Source: Terriglobia bacterium
GTDB taxonomy: Bacteria > Acidobacteriota > Terriglobia > JAIQFV01
DNA length: 64,000 nucleotides
Assembly: GCA_020073085.1 (NCBI GenBank)
Contig: JAIQFV010000002.1
Location: forward strand, 257,586-321,585
Direction: 5' to 3'
The notes below the pieces were generated by a model that saw nothing but the letters and a program-made list of their open reading frames with translations, was not told the origin of the DNA and did not search any database. The first letter of the stretch is position 1; the number at the start of each line of letters is the position of its first letter. This document shows positions 18,056-27,416 of this stretch, piece after piece. The translations under genes and the position numbers were made by a program.

Positions 18056-19186
18056 TCAGCGGTTCTGGAGTGCCGACAGGATCTTCAAAGACGTGGAATC
18101 GAAGAGGTGATTCTTGAGAGCCCGTACCGTGATCCAACGACAGGGCAGGTGGGTGCACTGGAGATCCCCGGAGGCGGCGTTCCACTGCGCTTCAAATGCC
18201 TGCACGGTGATCCGGCGAAAAGTGATGTTCTGCTGGAAGCGACACAGGGGTCGGCCTATGATGAATTCCTTCCCAAAACGGTTTTGAAGGGAGCGGCGAA
18301 AGAAGGCGGAGGATCTTCTCCCGTCCCGCTTCCCCTCTCCTTTCGAAGGCATATCAAATTGGGGAAACTCCCAGAAATCACGCATGAGCTCCTCGTCGCG
18401 CCTCTGAACAAGGAGGACGCGATTCCGACTGTCGCGAATGACTGCGGTGTACCGCCGGAGGTATTGAGCGGTCTTCATCCGGCGAGGTTTCGGAATGCTG
18501 TTCTCCACATTCAGGTGGCGCGCGCGGCACATCGATTTCAGAGGACACAAACCACATCGGGGCTGGCGCGGCAAACACACCAGGGCACCCAGTTCCATCA
18601 TTCCCTGGTTGAAATCGGAAGGTGAACTCCGGGGGATCAATTGTCCGGCCAGGGACCAAAGGTACTTCTGATGAGAGGCGCTCTTGACCTCTCCGCGCAG
18701 GGCCATCACCCGGGCCAGAACACGCTCTACGTTTCCGTCAACAACAGGATATCTTTGCCCGTAAGCAATCGAGAGAATGGCCCCCGCAGTGTATCGCCCA
18801 ATACCCGGGAGCGAGTGCACGTCCTCATAGCGCTGTGGAAATTTTCCACCAAATCGATTCACGATGATCCTGGCGGCCCGATGGAGATTTCGGGCGCGGC
18901 TGTAATATCCCATGCCGGCCCACCTCGCGAGAACGCTCGGCGGCGATGCCGCCGCGAGCCGCTGGATCGTCGGAAACTTCTGAAGGAAGGCCGGGTAGTA
19001 GCGCAGCACAGTGACCACCTGCGTTTGCTGGAGCATGATCTCGGACACCCAGATATGATAGGGGTCGCGGGTTCGCCGCCAGGGCAGGTCGCGGTGCTCC
19101 TTGCGGTACCAGGAGAGCAGCCGCTTGCGAAAATAGGCGAGGGAGAAGGAGGAGTTTGAGGGAACCGTGCCGGGCTTTCTGGACAA
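18056..19186 (-). CDS. mutY: A/G-specific adenine DNA glycosylase MutY
   Basis: A 376-residue base-excision repair enzyme that removes adenine mispaired with 8-oxoguanine. The TTG start at 19186 is preceded by AGGTGA. The catalytic Glu lies in DPYHIWVSEIMLQQTQV and the helix-hairpin-helix/Asp region in LPGIGRYTAGAI and VVDGNVERVLARV. The 4Fe-4S cluster ligands fit Cx6Cx2Cx5C exactly (CLPRQPRCGLCPLKSMC). The C-terminal MutT-like domain (residues about 240-376) has VLLVQRRDEELMRDFWEFP. A complete, normal MutY. Confidence 0.95.
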   Translation of the reverse strand: MSRKPGTVPSNSSFSLAYFRKRLLSWYRKEHRDLPWRRTRDPYHIWVSEIMLQQTQVVTVLRYYPAFLQKFPTIQRLAAASPPSVLARWAGMGYYSRARNLHRAARIIVNRFGGKFPQRYEDVHSLPGIGRYTAGAILSIAYGQRYPVVDGNVERVLARVMALRGEVKSASHQKYLWSLAGQLIPRSSPSDFNQGMMELGALVCLPRQPRCGLCPLKSMCRARHLNVENSIPKPRRMKTAQYLRRYTAVIRDSRNRVLLVQRRDEELMRDFWEFPQFDMPSKGEGKRDGRRSSAFFRRSLQNRFGKEFIIGRPLCRFQQNITFRRITVQAFEAQWNAASGDLQCTHLPCRWITVRALKNHLFDSTSLKILSALQNR

Positions 19187-19548
19187 TAGATCACCTGCTT
19201 CTGTCGAAAATGACAGGAGGGTCCTCTTCAGGATCCTGAGAATATTCTAACGCGATTGTGTTTGGAGAACAAAGGAGGGGAGTGAATTGCGGAAGCCGCG
19301 ATCGATCAGCAGGACAAGAATCCAAGACCGACTGAGGACGAAATCCTCCTGGACCGCCACCTGCGCTCGGCGGGAATGTCCGCAATGCTCACGCCGGTGG
19401 TTTACGGAACAGCAGTCATGCTACAATGCGAGCCGGACACACTTCCCGGCTTAAGGGGGTGAAATTCCACAAAGAAAAATCCCTCCATCCTGGACCTCTT
19501 CACACGAGAGAGTGCGCCCGACTGGAATGTCTGCATGGGCATCAAGGA

Positions 19549-19827
19549 TCACAGGCCACTCCACCCCCGATAAAACCAGAGGATCCCCAGTAAGGCCGTC
19601 AAGGTGACGCCCAAGGTGCGGGACCAGTGCAGATAGGGGGAAAGCCGCTCCACCCGTTCCGCGAGTTCCTCCTGGTCGCGGACGAGATATTCTTCGCCCT
19701 CGAACAGGAATATCCGCCCTTCCTCGTGCATGCCGAGGACCCCCCGGTAGATTGAAAGGGAGACCCAGATCGCTCCAATCATCCCCCAAAGTGAAAAAAC
19801 CCACAGGAGAAGCGCTGAACTTTTCAT
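19549..19827 (-). CDS. Small two-helix membrane protein, unknown
   Basis: A 92-residue protein with an excellent ribosome binding site (AGGAGG five bases before ATG at 19827). Hydrophobic helices are at about residues 5-28 (LLLWVFSLWGMIGAIWVSLS) and 70-88 (LGVTLTALLGILWFYRGW). Between them is a charged loop with EGEEYLVRDQEELAERVERL, probably a short amphipathic helix. An overlapping longer frame (19451-19912) has no such support. Function is unknown; I recognise no family. Confidence 0.6.
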   Translation of the reverse strand: MKSSALLLWVFSLWGMIGAIWVSLSIYRGVLGMHEEGRIFLFEGEEYLVRDQEELAERVERLSPYLHWSRTLGVTLTALLGILWFYRGWSGL

Positions 19828-20619
19828 GGCAACCTCCTGGCTGGTGATGCCTCAAAGAATCTTGGACAAACGTGGCGTTGTCCCGCCGACGTTCGATCGC
19901 AAATAAAACCACAAATGGGGAGAGGATAAAAGGAAGCCGCTGCTCACGGACACGGTTGCAATATCACACCGCACTATTCTAATCGTTCAACAGGCCACTT
20001 CAGGGGGCAGCGGGCTCCTCGAGCCCGTCCAAATGAGAGCCAGCCGACACCCTCATTCGAACAAGAAGAAGATATCAGGGATTGGATTTATTCGTGTGAT
20101 GGAAATCACCTGAAGCCCCGAAAAACAAGCTTTCGATCGGACCCACTTCTAAGGAGGATTAGATGGCAAGGCTCGAAGGTTCGTTCAAACGGAATTGCCG
20201 GCACTCCTTACCATCTCGCTCCAGCAGCAGAGCGCCATTCATTCTTCCGGTCTAGAGAATGCCTCAAGACCCTCCTACTCAAGAGTTGGCAACAAGGGGA
20301 GCTTCATTGGTTTGGGGTGAACCGGGAAGGGGACAGGGCAAGGGTCCTGGGAAAGGGGTGGACTCCGTCAGGCATGGAGAACTTCAATACACCCCCCGGG
20401 AAAAGCAGGCCCGGCGCAGAGCGGCAGCTGAACCCTGATTGCCGCCGGGCCGGAAACAGGAGACGGACCGTCTACACGGTGCTCCATCCACATTCTAACG
20501 CAGAAGGAAGGGCAAATGAAGAAATGGATCGGCAATAAAATCTACTTGTGAAACGCGGCACAATCCATGGGCAAATCAACCCTTTTGGCGCCCCGCTGAC
20601 TCGTCGCCGGAGGCACCCC
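19828..20619. other. Long intergenic gap, mostly empty
   Basis: About 790 bp without a recognisable gene. The frame at 20317-20538 looks non-coding. One short frame with a perfect ribosome binding site is listed separately at 20163. No repeats or hairpins stood out. Confidence 0.4.
20163..20255 (+). CDS. Possible 30-residue small protein
   Basis: AAGGAGG lies five bases before ATG 20163, and a 30-codon frame follows (MARLEGSFKRNCRHSLPSRS...), ending at TAG 20255. It is rich in Arg and Ser with no hydrophobic segment. A ribosome binding site this good in an otherwise empty gap is unusual, but the frame could also be the start of a decayed gene. No homology can be claimed. Confidence 0.25.
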   Translation: MARLEGSFKRNCRHSLPSRSSSRAPFILPV

Positions 20620-21339
20620 TCATTTTCTGGGCGGCTTGGAGGGACGGAGCTCGACCCGGCTGGGCAGGCTTCGTGGGTTATGCCGCAGCAGATCGAGGAC
20701 GGCTTCGGCAATATCTTCGGGCTGGAGTTGCCACTCCCTGGTGGCATCGGCGGCGTCTCCTCCAAATTCCGTGTTGACACTGCCCGGCATGATGTAACTC
20801 ACGCGGATGTTGTCGTAACGGACCTCCTGCATGAGGGCCTCGCTGAACCCGATCAATCCGAACTTGGAGGCATTATAAGCAGCTGCCTTCGGAAAGGCGT
20901 TCTTCCCGGCCAGGCTTCCGATATTGATGATCCAGCCTCCGGACTTCTTCATCAGGGGGAGCGCCTCATGACAGCAGTAAAACATCCCCGAGAGATTGGT
21001 TTCAATGACCTCCTGCCAATGCTCGGGGGAGAGATTCTCGACCAGCTCAAAGATCCCGACGCCGGCATTGTTGACCAGGATGTGCAGCCCTCCATAGGCG
21101 GCGGCCGCATCGGCAATCATCTCGGCGACCATGTCGGGCTGGCGCACATCACAGACAGAACCGTGGATTCGGTCGGCGGCCGATTTCTTCAATTCTTCGA
21201 TGGCTCGCGTCACCGCATCCCGATGACGTGCCGCAATGGTCACCGACGCCCCTTCGCGGAGCAGCGCTTCGGTAATGGCTCGCCCGATCCCTTTGGTCCC
21301 GCCCGTCACCACTGCTGACTTGCCGTCCAATAGACCCAC
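20620..21339 (-). CDS. Short-chain dehydrogenase/reductase
   Basis: A 239-residue classical SDR when started at the GTG at 21339, which has GGAGG five bases upstream; the frame is open to 21378. The cofactor site is VVTGGTKGIGRAITEALL (TGxxxGxG), the NNAG motif is ILVNNAGVGIFE, and the catalytic Ser and Tyr-x-x-x-Lys are in NIGSLAG and AAYNASKFGL. The substrate is unknown. The acidic/basic residues after strand 2 (IAARHRDAV) favour NADP(H), which is inference. Confidence 0.9.
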   Translation of the reverse strand: MGLLDGKSAVVTGGTKGIGRAITEALLREGASVTIAARHRDAVTRAIEELKKSAADRIHGSVCDVRQPDMVAEMIADAAAAYGGLHILVNNAGVGIFELVENLSPEHWQEVIETNLSGMFYCCHEALPLMKKSGGWIINIGSLAGKNAFPKAAAYNASKFGLIGFSEALMQEVRYDNIRVSYIMPGSVNTEFGGDAADATREWQLQPEDIAEAVLDLLRHNPRSLPSRVELRPSKPPRK

Positions 21340-21703
21340 GGTCCCCTCCTTGGATAATCCAGACTTCCGAGGTCTCAAGACTTCGGAAATCCGGGGGGTG
21401 CTTCAAGATGTAATATCTGCGGGATTGATCTTTGCACGAATCAAGTACATTTTTCAAATAGAAGACAAACGAGTATTGCTCTATCCTGATGACGCAATGC
21501 TCGAGCCACATGGTTCATTATTGATATTGGTCTCAGGCCTCTTTGCAAAGCGCCCCACTTATGCAAATTAGTCCTGTTGGTTCGGGCTCATCCGGGTGAG
21601 GAGATTGAAAGTCATAGCCGGGATAGGGATAGTCCCCTTTGAGGGGACTTGTCTTAATACAGCCCGCCGGTTCACCAGCGGAAACAGCGAGCTAGAAGGC
21701 GTA

Positions 21704-21860
21704 CCCCGATTCATCGGGGTTGGTGGGGGATGGGCGGTCGTTAACGGCCGACCCGGGTATGAGGTCAGCCCCGATGAATCGGGGTGAAAAACCGGGAGGG
21801 GTAGGCTTACCCGCCGGTAAACCAGCGGGCTGTACTCATTCAAGCCCGGCGAGCCGGGCT
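21704..21860. repeat. Cluster of short palindromes
   Basis: Three perfect hairpins lie in 160 bp: CCCCGAT-TC-ATCGGGG (21704-21719), CCCCGAT-GA-ATCGGGG (21769-21784) and AGCCCGGC-GA-GCCGGGCT (21843-21860). A direct repeat, CCGCCGG-TNNACCAGCGG, also occurs at about 21664 and 21810. A related CCCCGA-TAGG-TCGGGG lies at 34354. The rest of the gap 21340-21890 holds no gene that I can support. Confidence 0.6.
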
Positions 21861-21890
21861 GTAATTCAATGTCTTTCGTTCGCAACCGCC

Positions 21891-22535
21891 ATGCATCTAT
21901 TGATCCCCTCCCCTAACGGCCAGTTGGAAGCTCTCTTGACCGAACCGAACATCTCCCCGCGTGAATGGGGGTGTGTGCTTTGTCATCCCCACCCGCAGTT
22001 TGGCGGAAGCATGCACACCAAAGCAATATTCCGCTCGGCGCGGGCTCTCCAGTCATTGGGGATGGTGACGCTTCAATTCAACTTTCGGGGAGTAGGTCAA
22101 AGCACAGGCGCATTTGACGAGGGGCGAGGGGAGAAGGACGACGTCCGTGCCGCGATTGACTTTCTGCAGATGCGTTTTCCAAAGGCGAAACTCGCCCTGC
22201 TCGGTTTTTCTTTTGGCGCCTGGGTGGGGCTTCAGGTGGGCGTAGAGGATGAGAGGATCGAGCAACTCATCGGCTTGGGAATCCCGTTCAGCATCTCCTC
22301 ATTTTCATTCCTGAAAGCGAGTGTAAAGGCCAAACTGATCGTGCAAGGCTCGCGCGACGAATTTGGGTGCCGGGACGTCATCGAGACATGGTACGAAACC
22401 TTGTCGGAACCGAAGAAGCTCGTCCTTATCGAAGAAGCGACCCATTTGTTTGAGGGAAAAATCCACGAGCTCCAGAAATCCATGGTGGAGTACTTCAGGG
22501 AGCGTTACGCAATGAACGCCGTCAATCCAATATGA
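21891..22535 (+). CDS. Alpha/beta hydrolase
   Basis: A 214-residue protein starting at ATG 21891; the open frame before it runs through the palindrome cluster and is not coding. The first strands carry VLCHPHPQFGGSMHTK and FNFRGVGQSTGAF (oxyanion region). The nucleophile elbow is LLGFSFGAWVGL. Asp in VQGSRDEFGC and His in IEEATHLFEGK complete the triad. It resembles the KANL3/Tex30-like and dienelactone-hydrolase-like small hydrolases. The substrate is unknown. No clear ribosome binding site is visible. Confidence 0.87.
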   Translation: MHLLIPSPNGQLEALLTEPNISPREWGCVLCHPHPQFGGSMHTKAIFRSARALQSLGMVTLQFNFRGVGQSTGAFDEGRGEKDDVRAAIDFLQMRFPKAKLALLGFSFGAWVGLQVGVEDERIEQLIGLGIPFSISSFSFLKASVKAKLIVQGSRDEFGCRDVIETWYETLSEPKKLVLIEEATHLFEGKIHELQKSMVEYFRERYAMNAVNPI

Positions 22536-22648
22536 GAGTGAAACCTCCGGTTAGGGGACACAAACTCGGATCGCTCGTGGAATGTGCCACCCCGGCTCCT
22601 ATTCAAGTCCCCTCTCTGTGTAGTCCGCGTTCCTCTGTGTCCAATGTC

Positions 22649-23731
22649 CTATTTCCGGAAATTCTCCAGGGCCAAGGTACGGTTGAGGGCGACACGCGTG
22701 AACACCAGTGACTCCGCCAACTGGCCGGCGATGTAGCGATCGATCCGGAAGGGGAATTTGACGGTCGCGCCCGAGTCTCCAGTCTTGGCTGCAGGCTTTG
22801 CCGAAAACGGCTCGGGGCTCGCCAGGGGGACGTCTCGGTAGTCAGAAAACTCAAAGACCTCGGTGAGCGCGACGGGTTGATTTGAAAACGGATCGGTCGC
22901 CGTATCGTAATCAAATTCCATGCGCGTGACCAGCGAGGTGGCGTCGTCGATGTAATAGCGCGTCGATTTCCCCGGCGAGCTGCCTTGAGGACCATGACCG
23001 TTTCCGGGTGAATCATCGACTTCAATCACCTTCCTGTTCCTGGCTGCCTCAAAGGCTGGAGTGGGATGGGCCCGGTCGCGGTGGCCATTTGCATTCCCGT
23101 TTCCGTTGTCGTTGCCGTTATCGGCAGCTCCGTTGGCGCCCTGGCCTTGTGCGGTAAACCTGTCGGTGAGGTCGGCAAGGTTCTTGCCATGCTTGCGGAA
23201 GTTGAACAGCGCCTCCAGGGAATGTTCGGTTTGGGATTCAATGAAGCGCTGGACATGGCCTGCCGCCTTGGTGCTGAGGGGGCCGGCCGAGTGCCACTGG
23301 TCGTTGCCATCGGTTCCCTCGCGCGTGAGGATCCTCTCGGGAGAGCGAGGATTGACAAAAGAGGACTGTGGCGCAGTGGACCCGTCTGGAGATGCCTCGG
23401 GTGCCTTGAACATGAGTCGCTGAAGCTTGTCGCCCTTGGCGCCACCTCCCGCAGGATCGGCCTGGTGAATCACGGTCACCGGAAACGTCTGCTGCGATTG
23501 CTGCATCTCGTTATCGTAGCGATAAATGGTCACAGTTCCAGTGGCGACCCACGTCTTGACTGCGCCCTTCTGCCAGCCATCTCCATGCGCCTTGGCTGCC
23601 CGATCCGCATGTGCTGAAGGGGAATTGCCCTGGGCCCAACAGGTCATGGAGGCAAACAGCAACAGGGCAATGATGCCCACGAATTGAGCATTGACTCTGA
23701 TCGGCTTCCTAAAGGGTTTCTTATTTGTCAT
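22649..23731 (-). CDS. Exported protein, copy A of a duplicated pair
   Basis: A 360-residue protein with a signal peptide (FVGIIALLLFASMTCWAQ). It has an acidic Asn/Gly-rich low-complexity run (NGNDNGNGNANGHRDR) at about residues 205-220. The C-terminal half (TRYYIDDATSLVTRMEFDYD, FEFSDYRDV, FPFRIDRYIAGQ) reads like the beta-sheet fold of LolA/outer-membrane-lipoprotein-sorting proteins; this comparison is tentative. It is nearly identical along most of its length to the protein at 26051-27154, and the sequence just before the start codon is conserved as well. Function unknown. Confidence 0.75.
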   Translation of the reverse strand: MTNKKPFRKPIRVNAQFVGIIALLLFASMTCWAQGNSPSAHADRAAKAHGDGWQKGAVKTWVATGTVTIYRYDNEMQQSQQTFPVTVIHQADPAGGGAKGDKLQRLMFKAPEASPDGSTAPQSSFVNPRSPERILTREGTDGNDQWHSAGPLSTKAAGHVQRFIESQTEHSLEALFNFRKHGKNLADLTDRFTAQGQGANGAADNGNDNGNGNANGHRDRAHPTPAFEAARNRKVIEVDDSPGNGHGPQGSSPGKSTRYYIDDATSLVTRMEFDYDTATDPFSNQPVALTEVFEFSDYRDVPLASPEPFSAKPAAKTGDSGATVKFPFRIDRYIAGQLAESLVFTRVALNRTLALENFRK

Positions 23732-23998
23732 GTCCCACCTCGGCGGAAATCTGTACCTTGTCTTCTTTCTTTATTGCCCGAGTGTTTGTTTGCGTTGGGC
23801 AGCCTCAACGAAGCTACTGATCGCTGTACAATGCGGCCTCATCTCGACAGAAAGCAGGTTCCATCACACGGATTCCCGGGTGCAATCAGATTGCAAAGAA
23901 CGCGAATGATATGGTCCGATTGTGTATTCTGATTCCACCCAAGCAAGTGTGCAGTGGTTGGCATTGTAATAATTCGCCAGCTCATGTTTGGAGCAGAC

Positions 23999-25201
23999 TC
24001 ATTCCAGTTTTGTAGGTGCCATTCGGATCTCTCTCTCCAAAGACAAAGCATGCGTCAGAAGGTTATACCTGAAAATTTCCTTGCCATTGGACAACATCAA
24101 GCCTTTATTAGATATTGAAAAGAACCCTCCGCGATACGGTCCCAATTCGCCCTGCAACTCTTTGGTCTTTGTTTTCGAGGCCTTAGCCGCTTCGATTTGC
24201 ACTCGGTCGACAAGTTTCCCATCAGAAACCGTGTAGATTTCGTACTCCACAGGTTTAGTCTGTGGCCCAACTGCGGGTATGGACCTATTTGGCACGAATA
24301 CAATCATGCCTCCATCAGGGCTGAGGTATGATTCCCCGAAAGGGAAGGTATTTATCTTCTTTGAAGTTTTCTTTGATCCGAGATCATAAGTGAATAAGTA
24401 ACAGTCCAGAGTGGCACCCTCACCTTTGCAAGCGTGTAGTAATATCTTCTCATTTTGCAGGTCGTCAGGGCCTACTCGGCGATTCCCTTCAGCAAGGCCA
24501 TTCAGTGGCAGTGTGTCAAGGATCGCGAAGTTTGAAAGACTAACAGTCACGAGGTTCCGGCCGGGTCCATATGCGTATAATAGACTTGAATCATCGGAAT
24601 ACAGGGGATGCGATATCGTCCCATTACCCCCAACCCAATATTCTGAGGGAGTATGCAGGGATCCATATGTTTCACCACTCAGAATAATTGTCTTGTTCTT
24701 CCACTCCATAGGATCCTTCTGACTAGTGGTCTCTGAATAATCCATCGCAATCGTCTTGCCATCGGGGGAGATAAACAGTTTTCCCAATGAGTCTCTTGAA
24801 ATAACGGGGAGCTTACGAAGGACCTTCTTTTTGTTTACATCAACCACCCACCATCTGTACTGGTTCTCCCCAGGATAATAGTCTTGAACAAACAAGCGCC
24901 CATGCCCTTCGTCCCCAACGTAGTCGACTATTCGACCAATCATAGAGAAATCCACATCTCCGATTACCGAAATTTCACCAGTGGCAATGTCCAGTGACTT
25001 GATTCGACAAGTGTGGTCGTGCACATTTCTTGTTAATTCATATTCGCCTAGCCTTCCAAAGGGATTCTCATCGACTATGTAGACTTCATTGCGATCCCTA
25101 AACACGCGTATAGGAGACGCAAGGATGGTCATATTGTTCCCCAAGCTCAGCGAGACTATCATCGCGCCAAATACAACTCTCACGAGATGGTGTCTAAGCA
25201 T
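23999..25201 (-). CDS. Exported beta-propeller-like protein
   Basis: A 400-residue protein. AGGAGG lies six bases before ATG 25201 and overlaps the stop codon of the truncated gene upstream, so the two were once translationally coupled. The N-terminus has a signal-like segment (VVFGAMIVSLSLGNNMTILA). Several phrases of the type LFISPDGKTIAMDYS, YSDDSSLLYAYGPG and YLSPDGGMIVFVPN are spaced as in propeller blades. Base composition is lower in GC than the genes on either side, suggesting separate acquisition. Function unknown. Confidence 0.7.
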   Translation of the reverse strand: MLRHHLVRVVFGAMIVSLSLGNNMTILASPIRVFRDRNEVYIVDENPFGRLGEYELTRNVHDHTCRIKSLDIATGEISVIGDVDFSMIGRIVDYVGDEGHGRLFVQDYYPGENQYRWWVVDVNKKKVLRKLPVISRDSLGKLFISPDGKTIAMDYSETTSQKDPMEWKNKTIILSGETYGSLHTPSEYWVGGNGTISHPLYSDDSSLLYAYGPGRNLVTVSLSNFAILDTLPLNGLAEGNRRVGPDDLQNEKILLHACKGEGATLDCYLFTYDLGSKKTSKKINTFPFGESYLSPDGGMIVFVPNRSIPAVGPQTKPVEYEIYTVSDGKLVDRVQIEAAKASKTKTKELQGELGPYRGGFFSISNKGLMLSNGKEIFRYNLLTHALSLEREIRMAPTKLE

Positions 25202-25211
25202 ATGGGACCTC

Positions 25212-25640
25212 CTAGAATGGTGGATGATCCGAAATGAACTTAACTTTATCTGCGTAACATATTCCGCCGGATTGCTTCGAACAAAAGGAATCGTTCCTCA
25301 AAAATACCGCACGTTCACTGTCGTAAGTGTAGTATCTTCCCCCGTTAAACCGTTGCCATGATTGCATCTGCAGTTGGTCAACTGTGAAATTGTTGCTAAA
25401 TTTGACAAGATCGCTTTTCGCGATATTGTACTTTTCTTCAATCGTAGTCAATCCCTGAGCAATGTTCTTCTTCCAATCAAAAATCTCCTGCATTGAATCC
25501 GGAGGAGGGTTTGTTAGCTGCATTATTCCAAATCCTTCATCAAAAGTATGCAACGGCTGTCCTATTTCAGTCTGATTCTTACAATTTAGAGTACTCAGGA
25601 ATTTAATTGATGGGCGGACAAATAACGGGGTCGGACCAAG
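25212..25640 (-). pseudogene. 5'-truncated lytic-transglycosylase-like gene
   Basis: The frame is open from the inner edge of the inverted repeat at 25640 down to the stop at 25212, but has no normal start; the only internal start is a TTG at 25553. The text IGQPLHTFDEGFGIMQLTNP, followed by MQEIFDWKKNIAQGL, resembles the second half of a transglycosylase SLT domain (GxGIMQL...). The catalytic Glu upstream is missing. The reading frame breaks off exactly at the 415-bp element, so insertion or recombination there probably removed the 5' part. The family call rests on this one motif. Confidence 0.45.
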
Positions 25641-26040
25641 CTAAATATTCTTAACAAAGAAGATAGCATCTAAAAGAGGGCTTTTTTGACGCTTAAGGCA
25701 CCCTTTTTGCCCCGACAATTGTCCTGCTAAACCGCTTCATGCTCCAGCAACAGTCCACCGTCTTGGTGGGGCCTCAGCTTGATTGCAAGCCCCCCACCAA
25801 CCCGTGGACGGGGTTGAAATGGCTTGAGTTTGTGGGACGCACCGGCCAAAGCGCTTGCGGGCTTCAAAGAGGGACCCGATCCAAGCTCGCCAGTAAGCTC
25901 CCGCCATGGTCAATTCCTTCCGGATCCATGTTGGCAAAGGGGGCTATTTTAGGGCCAAAAAAGCACTTCTAAGACCCCAATCCTATCCTTTTTTGTAATC
26001 ATCCACAACCGTTTCAATCACTTGACTTGGTCCGACCCCG
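25626..26040. mobile_element. 415-bp element with perfect 15-bp inverted ends
   Basis: CGGGGTCGGACCAAG at 25626-25640 is the exact reverse complement of CTTGGTCCGACCCCG at 26026-26040. The interior has no intact transposase; the only frame (25737-25937, minus) is unrecognised. It could be a MITE, the shell of a decayed insertion sequence, or a pair of REP-like sequences facing each other. It sits between the truncated transglycosylase-like gene and copy B of the duplicated gene, whose stop codon is only 10 bases away. Confidence 0.55.
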
Positions 26041-26050
26041 CACTTGCAAG

Positions 26051-27154
26051 CTACTTCCGGAAATTCTCCGGCGCCAAGGTACGGTTGAGGGCGACGCGCG
26101 TGAAAACGAGCGATTCCGCCAACTGGCCGGCGATGTAGCGATCGATTCGGAACGGGAATTTAACGGTCGCGCCCGAGTCTGCGGCCTTGGCCGCCGGCTT
26201 TGCAGAAAACGGCTCAGGGCTTGCGAGGGGGACGTCACGGTAGTCCGAAAACTCATAGACCTCGGTGAGCGCGACCGGTTGATTTGAGAACGGATCGGTC
26301 GCCGTGTCGTAATCAAATTCCATGCGGGTGACTAGTGAAGTGGCGTCGTCGATGTAATAGCGCGTCGATTGCCCCGGCGAGCCGCCTTGGGGACCATGAC
26401 CGTTTCCGGATGAATCGGCGACTTCAATGACCTTCCTTTTCCTGGCGGCCTCAAAGGCTGGAGTGGGATGGGCTCGATCACGATGTCCATTGGCATTCCC
26501 GTTTCCATTGTCGTTGCCGTTATCCTCGGCTCGGTTGGCGCCCTGGCCCTGTGCAGTAAAGCGGTCGGTGAGGTCTGCAAGGTTCTTCCCATGCTTCCGG
26601 AAGTTGGACAGGGCCTCGAGTGACCGTTCGGTTTGGGATTCAATGAAGCGCTGGACAGGGCCTGCCGCTTTGGTACTGAGCGGGCCGGCCGAATGCCACT
26701 GGTCGGTGCCGTCGGTCCCCTCGCGCGTGAGGATCCTCTCGGGAGAGCGAGGATTGACAAAAGAGGATTGTGGCGCAGTGGACCCGTCTGGAGATGCCTC
26801 GGGTGCCTTGAAAGTGAGCCGCTGGAGCTTATCGCCCCTGGAACCTCCTCCTGCAGGATCAGCCTGGTGAATCACGGTCACCGGAAACGTCTGCTGCGAT
26901 TGCTGAATGTCGCTATTCCCCACGGACGGATCTGAAACATATCGATAGATGGTCATCGTCCCCTGAGCCACCCACGTCTTGACCGCGCCCTTCTGCCAGC
27001 CGTCTCCGTGCGCCATGGCTGCTCGATCCGCATGTGCCACGGCAGAGTTGCCCTGGGCCAAACAGGTCATGGACGCGGACAGTAAGAGAGCAATGATACC
27101 CACAAAGTAACGGCTCGCTCTGATCACCCTTATAAAAGTTTTTTGATTTCTCAT
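26051..27154 (-). CDS. Exported protein, copy B of a duplicated pair
   Basis: A 367-residue paralogue of the protein at 22649-23731. It has the same signal peptide design (YFVGIIALLLSASMTCLAQ), the same Asn/Gly-rich run (DNGNDNGNGNANGHRDR) and the same C-terminus (RVALNRTLAPENFRK). It differs by scattered substitutions and a short insertion (YVSDPSVGNSDIQQ for YDNEMQQ). The conserved leader before the ATG (CCACCTCGG on the plus strand) shows the duplication included the 5' untranslated region. Function unknown. Confidence 0.75.
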   Translation of the reverse strand: MRNQKTFIRVIRASRYFVGIIALLLSASMTCLAQGNSAVAHADRAAMAHGDGWQKGAVKTWVAQGTMTIYRYVSDPSVGNSDIQQSQQTFPVTVIHQADPAGGGSRGDKLQRLTFKAPEASPDGSTAPQSSFVNPRSPERILTREGTDGTDQWHSAGPLSTKAAGPVQRFIESQTERSLEALSNFRKHGKNLADLTDRFTAQGQGANRAEDNGNDNGNGNANGHRDRAHPTPAFEAARKRKVIEVADSSGNGHGPQGGSPGQSTRYYIDDATSLVTRMEFDYDTATDPFSNQPVALTEVYEFSDYRDVPLASPEPFSAKPAAKAADSGATVKFPFRIDRYIAGQLAESLVFTRVALNRTLAPENFRK

Positions 27155-27416
27155 GTTCCACCTCGGTGGAATACTGTATGCGAAGCTCTTTCCCTTCTTG
27201 CTGGGTGCTTGTTGCCTTTCAACAGTCGTAACGAAGTGGCTGACCCCACCTCATCCCCATGGAGCAATTCTCTTTGAATCTGCAGAGACATCGTCCTAGC
27301 CTCTCAGTGGAACTCCATTCCTCAGAGGACCCGGACACATGGCTCCCAACGCCATGTGTGCGCCACCCCGCCCAACCGAAAGATGCGAAGAAGTGACTGC
27401 AGGCGATTAAGCCTCC

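Noticed and set aside
23066-23617. 183-codon plus-strand frame antisense to duplicated copy A
   Set aside because: A similar antisense frame appears in copy B only because the sequences are duplicated; signal peptide and ribosome binding site support the minus strand.
25737-25937. Minus-strand frame inside the inverted-repeat element as a transposase
   Set aside because: No DDE, HUH or serine-recombinase motif is visible in its 66 codons, so no transposase call is justified.
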